From Qipengyuania sp. HL-TH1 (lineage in GTDB: Bacteria; Pseudomonadota; Alphaproteobacteria; Sphingomonadales; Sphingomonadaceae), in contig NZ_CP142675.1 of assembly GCF_036365825.1 (NCBI RefSeq), positions 2,302,501-2,366,500 on the forward strand: 64,000 bases of DNA, written 5' to 3'. The notes under the pieces are model-generated. The model worked only from the letters and a program-made list of their open reading frames with translations. It was not told where the DNA came from and ran no database searches. The position numbers and the translations under genes are program-made. How positions within the stretch are numbered: the stretch's first letter is position 1; every line of letters starts with the position of its first letter. Of this stretch, positions 39,488 to 48,178 are shown in pieces.

Positions 39488-39964
39488 CTATCCTTCTGCG
39501 CGCGCGATCGCGACGGGTCGGAATACTGGCAGGCGAAAATCTTCGGAGATCGGCTCGAAATCCAGCGTGACCGGCAGATCGAGCTCAAGCTCGTCGAGCG
39601 CGCAATCGACCAGCCGGGTTGCCATGCGCACTCCCTCCTCCAGTTCCACCACCGCAGCGATGAAGGGAATCTCGCCGGCGAAGGCGGGATGCAGTGCCTG
39701 ATGGGTCACCGTCCAGGAAAACAGCGTGCCATTGCCGGTGCTACGCTCCCACGACCACTCAGGAGAACCGCATCGGGCGCACATATAGCGCGGCAAATGC
39801 CGAAAACTGCCGCATCCTTCGCACTGCTGGAAGTAAAGGTTGCCGTCCTGACACCGGTTCCAGAATTCCTGCTCCACCGGATCCTGCGGGCGCGGCTTTG
39901 GCTTGGCTGGTGCGGCCTGCGCCGAGGGGCGCATCTTGGGCGGCAGATCTTTCTCGTCGCTCAC
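39488..39964 (-). CDS. DUF35 Zn-ribbon/OB-fold protein
   Basis: A 158-residue protein with a Pro/Lys-rich N-terminus, a rubredoxin-like zinc ribbon (C48, C51, C62, C65) and an OB-fold tail ending [12 protein letters not shown]35 proteins bind thiolase-fold partners; in cholesterol side-chain degradation ChsH2's DUF35 domain is required by the Ltp2 aldolase. Its start overlaps the stop of the thiolase-fold gene upstream (ATGA), strongly implying a complex. Confidence 0.92.
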   Translation of the reverse strand: MSDEKDLPPKMRPSAQAAPAKPKPRPQDPVEQEFWNRCQDGNLYFQQCEGCGSFRHLPRYMCARCGSPEWSWERSTGNGTLFSWTVTHQALHPAFAGEIPFIAAVVELEEGVRMATRLVDCALDELELDLPVTLDFEPISEDFRLPVFRPVAIARAEG

Positions 39965-41133
39965 GCAAACCTCCTCAAAATCGCTATACTGCCGTCACCC
40001 AGATCGCCCCAGCCGGTCACCAGGCCGGTCTGGGCGCCTTCGACCTGCCGCTCCCCACAATCGTGGCGCAACTGACGCACCGCCTCGACGACATGGTTCA
40101 GTCCCCAAACATGGGCCTCGCTCAGCAGGCCGCCATGGGTGTTGACGGGATAGCGCCCGCCCAGCTCGATCTGGCCATTCGCGACGAACTCTGCCTGTCC
40201 ACCTGGTTCGCAATAGCCCAGGGCCTCCAGCTGCAGGAGAACCACGTAGGTGAAGCAGTCGTAGATCTGCAGAAAATCCATGTCTTCGCGATCGACCCCC
40301 GCCATTTCGAACGCGCGCGGCGCGGCGTAGCTCAGGCCGATCTTGAAGGGGTCGGGACGCGAAGGGATATCGTCGGCGGGGTAAGGATGCCCTTCAGCCG
40401 CACCGGCGATGCTCACGGGAACATGCGGCATGTCCCTGGCGCGGTCCATTCGCGAAACCACGACTGCGCATGCCCCGTCAGTCTCCAGACAGCAATCGTA
40501 GAGGCGAAAGGGTTCGGATATCCAGCGCGCGGAATGGTAGGTTTCGGCATCCAGTTCCCGGCCATAAGTGAAGGCCTGCGGATTCATCTGCGCATGGCGA
40601 CGGCACGCCAGTGCAACGGCCGCCATCGCTTCCGGGCCGATATCGTAAATTCGGGAGTGCCGGGTGGCGAGCCAGGCATACATCTGCACCGGCAGGAACA
40701 CGCCATACGGAATGTAATAGCCTTGGATCGTATTCGTCAGGGTGTTCATGTTCATCGGCCGCGTCGGCGGTGCGCCAGGCTTGGGCCGCAAGGCGGAATA
40801 ACCGTTCCACCCGAGCGTCACCAGCACATGGTCGCATAAGCCGCTGGCAATTGCCATCGCGGCGTTCTGGAGTGCCGTGGTAGGGCTCGCCCCGCCCATG
40901 TGGACCGTAGAGGCATAGCGCAGAACTTCGATACCGAGGTTAGCCGCCATCTCTTCCGAGGTGGTGTAGATCGGCGGAGGAACCATGCCGTCGATATCCG
41001 ACGGCTTCAGCCCTGCATCTGCTATGGCTTTGCGCGATGCTTCCAGCATCATGTCGACCGCGGTTTTCTCGGTGCCTTTCACGAAAGCGGTTTCGCCCAC
41101 TCCGGTGATGGCCGATTTGTCGCTTAAGCTCAT
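39961..41133 (-). CDS. thiolase-fold protein without nucleophilic Cys (Ltp2-like)
   Basis: A 390-residue SCP-x-type thiolase-superfamily protein. Where thiolases carry the nucleophilic Cys this one reads HMGGASPTT (residues 78-86), so normal thiolysis is unlikely. The C-terminal half resembles the steroid aldolase Ltp2: YDCFTYV at 291-297, GYC at 306-308 and [11 protein letters not shown] at 331-341. Of two Ltp2 tyrosines that I recall as catalytic, the first aligns with Y291, the second with H341. Retro-aldol cleavage with the DUF35 partner is the favoured role. Overlaps both neighbours by four bases. Confidence 0.85.
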   Translation of the reverse strand: MSLSDKSAITGVGETAFVKGTEKTAVDMMLEASRKAIADAGLKPSDIDGMVPPPIYTTSEEMAANLGIEVLRYASTVHMGGASPTTALQNAAMAIASGLCDHVLVTLGWNGYSALRPKPGAPPTRPMNMNTLTNTIQGYYIPYGVFLPVQMYAWLATRHSRIYDIGPEAMAAVALACRRHAQMNPQAFTYGRELDAETYHSARWISEPFRLYDCCLETDGACAVVVSRMDRARDMPHVPVSIAGAAEGHPYPADDIPSRPDPFKIGLSYAAPRAFEMAGVDREDMDFLQIYDCFTYVVLLQLEALGYCEPGGQAEFVANGQIELGGRYPVNTHGGLLSEAHVWGLNHVVEAVRQLRHDCGERQVEGAQTGLVTGWGDLGDGSIAILRRFA

Positions 41134-41822
41134 GCCTGCCTGACCGCCTGGTAATCGCGTTCGAGCTGTTCGGAAAGAGCGCGCACCCTCTGATAGGTCT
41201 CCGGCGGACGCAGTCGCAACCCGCGGCGGACATCCTCCAACGGACGATCAAGATTTTCTTCCCAGTAGAAGGTGGTCAGATCGGCTGCAGCCCGGCCCCG
41301 GCGCCACGCTTCAAATGCAGCGCGCGCCACTGGCAACTGGGCAGCTTCCAGTTTCATCTTGGGAATGCCGACGCCCAAGATGAAAGCGATCCCGTGATTA
41401 TAGAATTGCGCGTTTCCGAAGGACAGCACGCACAATTCGCCCAGTGCGTCCCTGCCGTATCCGGCGACGACATGAAACAGGTCATGCGAATCGCGAAGGC
41501 GCCGACGATAGAGGGAAACATCGGGGTCGCCGAGGTCCTCCAGACCTCCGGCCTCGCTGGCTTCCGCCAGACCTTCTGCTGTCAGACCCTCCCCGTAAAC
41601 AAAATCGAGGTAGGCTCGGCCAAGCGTGCCAGACGCACAGGTCGCAAGGCGTTTGCGATCGCACAAGGTTTCAAGTAGGTCGGCCCGGTCGGAAGCGATA
41701 CGCCGCCCATCGCTCGACTTCATGAAGCGATTGAAATTCCGATAATAGGAATTGCCCGACAATGCCTTGACGATACGGAACACCTGCTCCGTATCCTCCC
41801 TGTCGGCAATCAACTGCCTCAT
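41130..41822 (-). CDS. COQ4-like protein in the catabolic operon
   Basis: A 230-residue COQ4-family protein. The family metal motif HDxxHx11E is exact: H113, D114, H117, E129 in [23 protein letters not shown]4 in ubiquinone synthesis has been linked to oxidative decarboxylation and hydroxylation at ring carbon C1. No ubiquinone genes are nearby; its position between the thiolase-fold gene and the flavoprotein gene suggests recruitment to substrate breakdown. The start overlaps the stop of a 21-codon leader ORF. Confidence 0.85.
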   Translation of the reverse strand: MRQLIADREDTEQVFRIVKALSGNSYYRNFNRFMKSSDGRRIASDRADLLETLCDRKRLATCASGTLGRAYLDFVYGEGLTAEGLAEASEAGGLEDLGDPDVSLYRRRLRDSHDLFHVVAGYGRDALGELCVLSFGNAQFYNHGIAFILGVGIPKMKLEAAQLPVARAAFEAWRRGRAAADLTTFYWEENLDRPLEDVRRGLRLRPPETYQRVRALSEQLERDYQAVRQA

Positions 41823-41884
41823 TGCCCCAGCGCTCTGAGAGGCTCTACGGGGCGGCGCAATTCATGACCTTTGGCGTAAGCCAT
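41819..41884 (-). CDS. 21-residue micro-ORF coupled to the COQ4-like gene
   Basis: ATG at 41884 with a near-ideal AGGAGG eight bases before it, encoding MAYAKGHELRRPVEP and six more residues before TGA. The stop overlaps the ATG of the COQ4-like gene (ATGA), which has no good ribosome site of its own. It therefore probably serves to load ribosomes onto that gene. Whether the peptide has a function is unknown. Confidence 0.6.
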   Translation of the reverse strand: MAYAKGHELRRPVEPLRALGQ

Positions 41885-41902
41885 CTTCTTGCCTCCTGCG
41901 CT

Positions 41903-43045
41903 TCACTTGTAGATGCCAGCGGACGCCAACGCCTTCTCGGCTCCATCGACCAGGTCGCGCATCACTTCGGCGGCAGGCCGGATCGAATCGATCAGGCCGA
42001 TGCCTTGCCCCGCGAAGCCGGGGATGACATCCTTGCGCTCTGCCTTGATCCCGGAGGCCATGACCGGGCCGGAGATCATCGACTGATAGGGCATCGGCAG
42101 AGGCTCCTTTCCGGCCTGCACCCAGGCGTCGGCCCATTTGTTACGGATCATGCGCGCCGGTTTGCCGGTAAGCGATCGACTAACGACCGTATCGGCATCG
42201 CCGCTTTCGGTGATCGCCTCTTTCTGGAAGCGCTCGATGCCCGCTTCCTCGGTCGCGAGAAATGCCGTGCCGACCCACGCGCCCTCTGCCCCCAGCATCA
42301 TCGCAGCGGCAACACCCCGGCCATCCGAGATACCGCCGGCCCCAAGGACAGGAACACGATCGCCAACGGCGTCGACCACCTGGGGAATCAAGGAAATAGT
42401 CCCGATCGGCGAGTTGTGACCTCCGCCATCGTGCCCTTGCGCGACGATCATGTCGATGCCCGACCCGACGACCTGTTCGGCGTGCTTGACCTTGCCGATC
42501 ACCGCCATGACCTTGGTGCCATTGGCATGGAGCCGATCCATCCACGGTTCAGGATTGCCAAGGCCGGCAGCATAAACCGGCACCTTTTCCTCGATCACCA
42601 CTTCCATCTGCGCCTCAAAGAATTCCTTCGAGAACAACTGCGGGCCGCCCTTGCCCATTTCAGGCGCGCCCGCCGCCCGCATGGCGGCGGCAGCATCGAC
42701 CTCCGGAAGCTCTTCACGATCCATGAAGTCGCGCGCGAACTGCTGATATTCACCCATCAGATCCATGGGATTTTGGGGTGCAGCACCGCTTTGAGGGGCA
42801 GAGCCGCGCCTGACCGACGCGGGGAGCAGCGTATCGACACCGAAAGGTTTGTCGGTCAATTCCCGGGTCTGGCGAATCCAGTCACGCAACTGATCGGGCG
42901 AACACGCCGCGGCACCCAGGACCCCGAGCCCGCCGGCATTCGAAACCGCAGCCGCCAGCGCCGGAACGCTCGCTCCGCCCATCCCGGCAAGCAGGATCGG
43001 GTACCGGATCCCCAGCATTTCGCATATTCGGCTCTTCAACGCCAT
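41903..43045 (-). CDS. nitronate monooxygenase (2-nitropropane dioxygenase) family flavoprotein
   Basis: A 380-residue FMN TIM-barrel protein: MLGIRYPILLAGMGGASVPALAAAVSNAGGLGVLG at the start, VIGKVKHAEQVVGSGIDMIVAQGHDGGGHNSPIGT, and the FMN phosphate loop VPVLGAGGISDGRGVAAAMMLGAEGAWVGTAFLATEE. In catabolic clusters such proteins act as FMN oxidases or enoyl reductases; true nitronate substrate is not implied. First enzyme gene of the leftward operon after the regulator. Confidence 0.88.
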   Translation of the reverse strand: MALKSRICEMLGIRYPILLAGMGGASVPALAAAVSNAGGLGVLGAAACSPDQLRDWIRQTRELTDKPFGVDTLLPASVRRGSAPQSGAAPQNPMDLMGEYQQFARDFMDREELPEVDAAAAMRAAGAPEMGKGGPQLFSKEFFEAQMEVVIEEKVPVYAAGLGNPEPWMDRLHANGTKVMAVIGKVKHAEQVVGSGIDMIVAQGHDGGGHNSPIGTISLIPQVVDAVGDRVPVLGAGGISDGRGVAAAMMLGAEGAWVGTAFLATEEAGIERFQKEAITESGDADTVVSRSLTGKPARMIRNKWADAWVQAGKEPLPMPYQSMISGPVMASGIKAERKDVIPGFAGQGIGLIDSIRPAAEVMRDLVDGAEKALASAGIYK

Positions 43046-43095
43046 TCTTCCTCTCCAGCCACTTGCCTAAACGCACACTCAAACTATTGAAAATT

Positions 43096-43824
43096 CTACA
43101 GCTGCCCCCACCGCACCCGCTGCGAGACCAGCTCGGGGCTGCGCTCCGAAAGATAGACGGCAGAGCCGGCCACCAACCGGCTCATTGCTTGACGGGCCGC
43201 GGCGCTGTCGCCAGTCCGCACTGCCTCGAGCACCCGCACCAGAAACTTCATCTGCACCGCCCGTTCCTGTGCCGAATATCCCAGCGAATGGGAAAACTCG
43301 CGGGTCAACAGATGCATCGCAGAGGTCAGCAAACCGAACAGCGGATTGCCGCTCGCCCAACCCAACAAGTCGTGAAATCTGCGATTAAGTTCCTCGAATT
43401 GATCAGAGGCTTCATGATGCCTCAATTCCGCCAGACACCCTGCCAACGCGCTGAGATCAGCGGTAGTTGCACGCTGGGCTGCATACCCTGCGACATCGGG
43501 AGCAATTGCTTCGCGCAATTCAAGCAAACCACGCAAATCGGCTTCCATGAAATGCAGAATCAATGACAAACTGCTTGCAAAATCGCCGGTCTGCGGACGG
43601 GCTACGACGGGACCTCCACCACGGCCGAGCTGGAGATGGATGACCCCTTGCAATTCCAGGAACCGCAAAGCCTCCCGCAAAGTTGCGCGCGCAACCTCGT
43701 AACGCGCGAGCATTTCATCCTCGCGCGGAAGCCTGTCACCCGGGTTATGGCGACCCGCCTCGATGTCCCGCACGATGCTTTGCGCAAGAGAAAGGGCACG
43801 CTTGGCCTTCTTCACCGCTGACAT
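43096..43824 (-). CDS. GntR family regulator, FadR/FCD subgroup
   Basis: A 242-residue regulator: N-terminal winged helix with LAQSIVRDIEAGRHNPGDRLPREDEMLARYEVARATLREALRFLELQG and a C-terminal all-helical FCD ligand domain (ELREAIAPDVAGYAA, FHDLLGWASGNPL, and late metal-binding histidine region). FCD regulators usually repress catabolic operons and are released by an acyl-CoA or acid intermediate. It lies between the two divergent arms and probably controls both. ATG 43824 starts the helix; the upstream extension is unlikely. Confidence 0.88.
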   Translation of the reverse strand: MSAVKKAKRALSLAQSIVRDIEAGRHNPGDRLPREDEMLARYEVARATLREALRFLELQGVIHLQLGRGGGPVVARPQTGDFASSLSLILHFMEADLRGLLELREAIAPDVAGYAAQRATTADLSALAGCLAELRHHEASDQFEELNRRFHDLLGWASGNPLFGLLTSAMHLLTREFSHSLGYSAQERAVQMKFLVRVLEAVRTGDSAAARQAMSRLVAGSAVYLSERSPELVSQRVRWGQL

Positions 43825-43951
43825 CCGCCACTCATCAGCACACCCGCACCTCTCGAATAAAAAGTATAAGGATATTAGCAAACCTTCGTTGGATCGGCAC
43901 ACTATCCGATGGGATTGGTGTCTGCAAGGGACTAAAAGAGTATACGATTTA

Positions 43952-43980
43952 TTGACTGCACGAGATGTCTCCCTTAAGGA
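43952..43980 (+). promoter_or_regulatory. candidate promoter of the CYP153 arm
   Basis: TTGACT (43952-43957), 17 bases, then TAAGGA (43975-43980). The -35 box is good and the -10 box weak. It lies 46 bases before the P450 start. Confidence 0.4.
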
Positions 43981-43987
43981 TGACTGA

Positions 43988-44002
43988 AGGCCGATCAGGC
44001 CT
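43988..44002. promoter_or_regulatory. candidate GntR operator
   Basis: AGGCC-GATCA-GGCCT, a perfect 5-bp inverted repeat just below the predicted transcription start of the CYP153 gene, a classic repressor position. It does not match the FadR consensus closely, so the assignment is tentative. Confidence 0.4.
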
Positions 44003-44025
44003 GAGATGTAGAAGGAATAGTTCTT

Positions 44026-45288
44026 ATGGACAGCCAGATCGCCGAGCCGGATGCCGCGGCGAGGATCGCGTCAATTCCGATCGAGGAAATCGACGTGGCC
44101 CGGCCAAGCCTGTTTCAGAACGATACCATCGGTCTATTTTTTGACAGGTTGCGCGCCGAAGAACCTGTCCACTACTGCCGCGAGAGCTATGTCGGCCCTT
44201 ACTGGTCCATTACCAAGTTCGACGACATCATGGCGGTGGACACCAATCATAAGGTCTTCTCTTCGGAAGCGAAGCTAGGCGGAATTGCAATCCAGGACAT
44301 GCATTCGGTGGAAGGCGCGCTCGAACTTGAAATGTTCATAGCGATGGACCCGCCCAAGCACGATCAGCAGCGCAAGGCGGTGACTCCGGCAGTGGCTCCG
44401 TCCAACCTGCAACTGCTCGAGCCGATCATCCGCAAGCGCGCGGGAGAGATTCTCGATGAACTCCCGATTGGCGAAGATTTCGACTGGGTGGATAAGGTTG
44501 CGATCGAGTTGACGACGATGACGCTGGCAACCTTGTTTGATTTCCCTTGGGAGGAGCGGCGCAAGCTGACGCGCTGGTCCGATGTAGCAACTGCGGCACC
44601 TGAAACCGGGATCGTCGAATCCTACGAGGCGCGGCGCGAAGAACTCATCGGTTGCGCGATGTATTTCAAGACTCTGTGGGACGAACGGATAAACGAGGAG
44701 CCGAAGAACGACCTCATCTCGATGATGGCTCATTCTCCCGCCACGCGCGACATGCCGTTCCTCGAGTTTCTCGGCAATCTTATGCTGCTGATCGTCGGTG
44801 GAAACGACACAACACGCAATTCCATCAGCGGCGGCGTGCTCGCCTTGAACCAAAGCCCGGACGAGTACGCGAAACTCGACGCGGATCCTTCGCTCATTAG
44901 CAAAATGGTTCCGGAAATCATCCGTTGGCAGACCCCCCTCACTCATATGCGCCGCACCGCGCTGGAAGATTGGGAGATCGGCGGCAAACAGATCAAGAAG
45001 GGCGACAAGGTGGTGATGTGGTACCTGTCAGGCAACCGCGACGAGAGTGCTATCGAGCGCGCGGACCAGTTCATCATCGACCGCAAAAATCCGCGCCATC
45101 ACCTCTCATTCGGCTATGGCATTCACCGCTGCATGGGAAACCGGCTCGCGGAACTGCAGCTGCGGATCATCTGGGAAGAAATTCACAAGCGCTTTTCCCG
45201 GGTCGAGGTTACGGGTGAACCAGAGCGTCTTTTTTCAAACCTCGTCCGCGGAATCACCAGGCTGCCGGTGCGGCTCCGCGCCCGCTGA
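44026..45288 (+). CDS. cytochrome P450, CYP153 family
   Basis: A 420-residue soluble P450. The I-helix motif is LLIVGGNDTTRN (GGNDTT at 258-263), the K-helix region EIIRWQTPLTHMRRTA and the heme loop HLSFGYGIHRCMG with Cys369, all characteristic of CYP153. The family hydroxylates terminal carbons of alkanes, alkyl chains and terpenoids using ferredoxin and a reductase. The ferredoxin is the next gene; no ferredoxin reductase is in the window. It begins the rightward arm; AAGGA is 9 bases before the ATG. Confidence 0.95.
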   Translation: MDSQIAEPDAAARIASIPIEEIDVARPSLFQNDTIGLFFDRLRAEEPVHYCRESYVGPYWSITKFDDIMAVDTNHKVFSSEAKLGGIAIQDMHSVEGALELEMFIAMDPPKHDQQRKAVTPAVAPSNLQLLEPIIRKRAGEILDELPIGEDFDWVDKVAIELTTMTLATLFDFPWEERRKLTRWSDVATAAPETGIVESYEARREELIGCAMYFKTLWDERINEEPKNDLISMMAHSPATRDMPFLEFLGNLMLLIVGGNDTTRNSISGGVLALNQSPDEYAKLDADPSLISKMVPEIIRWQTPLTHMRRTALEDWEIGGKQIKKGDKVVMWYLSGNRDESAIERADQFIIDRKNPRHHLSFGYGIHRCMGNRLAELQLRIIWEEIHKRFSRVEVTGEPERLFSNLVRGITRLPVRLRAR

Positions 45289-45316
45289 CTCTCGAGATCG
45301 AAATGCGGAGTTCAAG

Positions 45317-45643
45317 ATGATCAAAATTACGTTCGTGGCTAGCGATGGTGAGCGACGGGAGGTCGAAATAGAAGAAGGCGAGACAGCCAGGGAAGCGGCG
45401 CTATACAATGACGTGCCGGGTATCGATGGCGATTGCGGAGGGGTATGTGCTTGCGCGACCTGTCATGTGCATGTCGATCCCGAATGGATCGACAAGGTGG
45501 GTCGGCTTATGCATGATGGAATGGAGGCCGACCTCTTGCAGTTCGCCGAAGGCACCACTGAATACAGTCGCCTTGCCTGTCAGATTCCGATGAAGCCGAT
45601 GCTGGATGGATTGGTTCTTCACCTACCCGAACAACAATACTGA
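45317..45643 (+). CDS. [2Fe-2S] ferredoxin, putidaredoxin type
   Basis: A 108-residue ferredoxin with the cluster cysteines C40, C46, C49 (CGGVCACATC) and C88 (RLACQIP), the C-x5-C-x2-C-xn-C pattern of adrenodoxin/putidaredoxin-type proteins that feed electrons to P450s. The extra Cys44 is common in this group. It starts 28 bases after the CYP153 stop and should be its redox partner. Confidence 0.95.
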   Translation: MIKITFVASDGERREVEIEEGETAREAALYNDVPGIDGDCGGVCACATCHVHVDPEWIDKVGRLMHDGMEADLLQFAEGTTEYSRLACQIPMKPMLDGLVLHLPEQQY

Positions 45644-45711
45644 CGGAGGGATCCTCGTCCCCGTAGCCTACATTCTTATCTGTCTTTCCTTGATTCTTCG
45701 AGAAAACACCC

Positions 45712-46923
45712 ATGGCCACACAAATCGAGCCCGCAACCCAGACCGACGAAGACGCCTTCCGCGCGGAAGTGCAGCAGTTTCTGGCGGACAATTTTCCCGC
45801 CGAACTCAAGGGCCAGTCGAACGCGCTGGCCGGCGTGGACGGCCCCACCAATGAAACGCCGGCGCAGACCAAGTGGCGCGAAGCCGTGGGCGCGCGCGGC
45901 TGGGGCACCCCCACCTGGCCGAAGGAATACGGCGGCGGCGGCCTCACCAAGGCGCAGGCCAAGATCATCGACCAGGAATTCGCCAAGGCGGGTGCCTACA
46001 ACCCGATCGGCGGCATGGGCGTCATGATGTTCGGCCCGACGCTGCTCGAATACGGCAACGAGGCACAGAAGCAGGAGCATATTCCGCCGATCTGCCGCGG
46101 CGAAATCCGCTGGTGCCAGGGCTATTCGGAACCCAATGCCGGCTCTGACCTCGCGAACCTCCAGACCTTTGCCGAGGACAAGGGCGACCACTACCTTGTC
46201 AACGGCCAGAAGACCTGGACCAGCGGCGGCCAATGGGCCGACAAGTGCTTTGCAATTGTACGAACCGACAAGAGCGACAAGCACAAGGGCATCAGCTTCA
46301 TGCTGATCGACATGGACACGCCCGGCGTCGAAGTCCGCCCGATCACCATGATCAGCGGGACCAGCCCGTTCTGCGAAACCTTTTTCACCGACGTGAAGGT
46401 CCCGAAGGAAAACCTCGTCGGCGAGGAAGGCCAGGGCTGGACCATCGGCAAGCGCCTTCTGCAGCACGAGCGCACCAACATCTCGGGCGGCGGCAGCCTC
46501 GCCCGACTCATGGGCCAGAGCCTTGGCGATATCGCCAAGAAGTACCAGCCGACGGGCGCCGACGGCGAACTCGCCGATGCGGTGCTGCGCGACAAGATCG
46601 CTGATTTCGAAATCCGCTGGAACAGCTTCCTGCTCACCGCGCGCCGCGCGATGGAAGAGAGCAAGGCAGCTGGCGGCGTCTCCGAAATCAGCTCTGTGCT
46701 CAAGAAGCTCGGCACCAAGCTGAGCCAGGAACGCAGCGAATTGCTGATCGAAATCCGCGGGTTGCAGGGCCTCGGCTGGGAAGGCGACGGCTTTTCGGAC
46801 GGCGAGCTCGGGGCCGTGCGCGCGTGGCTCTTCGGAAAGGCCACGACGATCTATGGCGGCTCGACCGAAATCCAGAACAACATCATTGCCAAGCGCGTGC
46901 TCGGCATGCTCGACCACCAGTAA
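45712..46923 (+). CDS. acyl-CoA dehydrogenase, long subunit (pair B)
   Basis: A 403-residue acyl-CoA dehydrogenase with WCQGYSEPNAGSDLANLQTFA, NGQKTWTSGGQWADKCFAIVRT, FFTDVKVPKENLVGEEGQGWTIGKRLLQHERTNISGG and the C-terminal YGGSTEIQNNIIAKRVLGM. Catalytic-type subunit of a second pair. GC content and codon use are higher than in the preceding P450 gene, closer to the housekeeping region. Confidence 0.92.
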   Translation: MATQIEPATQTDEDAFRAEVQQFLADNFPAELKGQSNALAGVDGPTNETPAQTKWREAVGARGWGTPTWPKEYGGGGLTKAQAKIIDQEFAKAGAYNPIGGMGVMMFGPTLLEYGNEAQKQEHIPPICRGEIRWCQGYSEPNAGSDLANLQTFAEDKGDHYLVNGQKTWTSGGQWADKCFAIVRTDKSDKHKGISFMLIDMDTPGVEVRPITMISGTSPFCETFFTDVKVPKENLVGEEGQGWTIGKRLLQHERTNISGGGSLARLMGQSLGDIAKKYQPTGADGELADAVLRDKIADFEIRWNSFLLTARRAMEESKAAGGVSEISSVLKKLGTKLSQERSELLIEIRGLQGLGWEGDGFSDGELGAVRAWLFGKATTIYGGSTEIQNNIIAKRVLGMLDHQ

Positions 46924-46941
46924 GAGAGGGGAGCAAGGACA

Positions 46942-48012
46942 ATGGCCGTTCTCAACGAAGAACAGGAAATGCTGCGCGACATGGCGCGCGATTGGGCCGT
47001 CAACGAAAGCCCGGTCACCGAATTCCGCAAGGTCCGCGCCAGCGGCGAGCCCGAAGCCTTCAACCGCGACGCCTATGCGACGATGGCGCAGATGGGCTGG
47101 GCCGGGGTCATCATCCCCGAAGAGCATGGCGGGTCGGACTTCGGCTTCCTGTCCGCGGGCCTCGTCGTCGAGGAACTCGGCAAGACGCTCACCGCCAGCC
47201 CGCTGGTGATGAACACCGTCGCCGCCTCGGCGATCGTTCTTGGCGGCAGCGACGAGCAGAAGGCCAGGTGGCTGCCCAGGCTGGCGAGCGGCGAGGCCAT
47301 CGCCACCCTCGCCGTCGACGAAGGGCCGAGCCACGATCCTGCGAAGATCGAGACCAGTGTGTCCGACGGCAAGCTGAGCGGCACCAAGGCCTTCGTCCAT
47401 GAAGCGCATGGTGCGGACCTGTTCGTCGTCGCGGCGAAGGACGGGCTTTACCTGGTCGAGAAAGGCGACGGCGTCGCGCTCACCACCCGCAAGCTGACCG
47501 ACCAGCGCAGCCATGCCGACGTCACCTTCGACGGCGCGGCGGCGGAGAAGCTCGCCAATGGCGGCGACAACCTGCTCGATGACGTGCTCGACCGCGCGCG
47601 CGTGCTCACCGCAGCCGAAATGCTCGGCATGGCGCAGCAAGTGTTCGACGACACGCTCGACTATCTGAAGCAGCGCGTGCAGTTCAACCAGGTGCTGGCG
47701 AGCTTCCAGGCGCTGCAACACCGCATGGCGGACCTCTTCGCCGATCTCGCCCAGATGCGCAGCGCGGTCGAGGCGGGCCTGCAAGCCGTCGATGCCGGCT
47801 TCGGCGTGGCGCGCGCGGCGACCATCGCCAAGGCGGAAGCCAACCGCGTTATGCACACCATGGCAAACGAGGGCATCCAGCTGCACGGCGGGATCGGCAT
47901 GACCGATGAGTACGACGTCGGCTTCTATCTCAAGCGCGCCCGCGTGCTGGAGCAGAGCTTCGGTTCGTCGAGCTGGTTAAAGGACCGATTTTCCAAGCTT
48001 TCTGGCTACTAG
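46942..48012 (+). CDS. acyl-CoA dehydrogenase, short subunit (pair B)
   Basis: A 356-residue acyl-CoA dehydrogenase-fold protein starting VLNEEQEMLRDMARDWAV, with DYLKQRVQFNQVLASFQALQHRMADLFADL and IQLHGGIGMTDEYDVGFYLKRARVLEQSFG. It starts 18 bases after its partner behind AGAGGGGAG. With the 403-residue subunit it should form a heteromeric dehydrogenase; both GC-rich genes may also serve general beta-oxidation. Confidence 0.9.
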   Translation: MAVLNEEQEMLRDMARDWAVNESPVTEFRKVRASGEPEAFNRDAYATMAQMGWAGVIIPEEHGGSDFGFLSAGLVVEELGKTLTASPLVMNTVAASAIVLGGSDEQKARWLPRLASGEAIATLAVDEGPSHDPAKIETSVSDGKLSGTKAFVHEAHGADLFVVAAKDGLYLVEKGDGVALTTRKLTDQRSHADVTFDGAAAEKLANGGDNLLDDVLDRARVLTAAEMLGMAQQVFDDTLDYLKQRVQFNQVLASFQALQHRMADLFADLAQMRSAVEAGLQAVDAGFGVARAATIAKAEANRVMHTMANEGIQLHGGIGMTDEYDVGFYLKRARVLEQSFGSSSWLKDRFSKLSGY

Positions 48013-48178
48013 AAACCTGCATGTAGTGACCTGCATGGCATTTTTGCCACATGCTTGTCGACAATGTGAAATAATCCGTCAATTCATCTACCAAGTCTTG
48101 AAATGAAACGCGCTTATCGGCATCGTTTCTAACATCGACTAGTGCCTAGGATGGGGCACATTCTTAGAGGAGAGGCAC

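Noticed and set aside
45676..47886. 736-codon minus-strand ORF
   Set aside because: Antisense of acyl-CoA dehydrogenase pair B, which has clear family motifs.
48020..48060. Weak stem TGGCA-TTTT-TGCCA after the pair B genes
   Set aside because: Only five base pairs and no T run after the stem; not enough for a terminator call.
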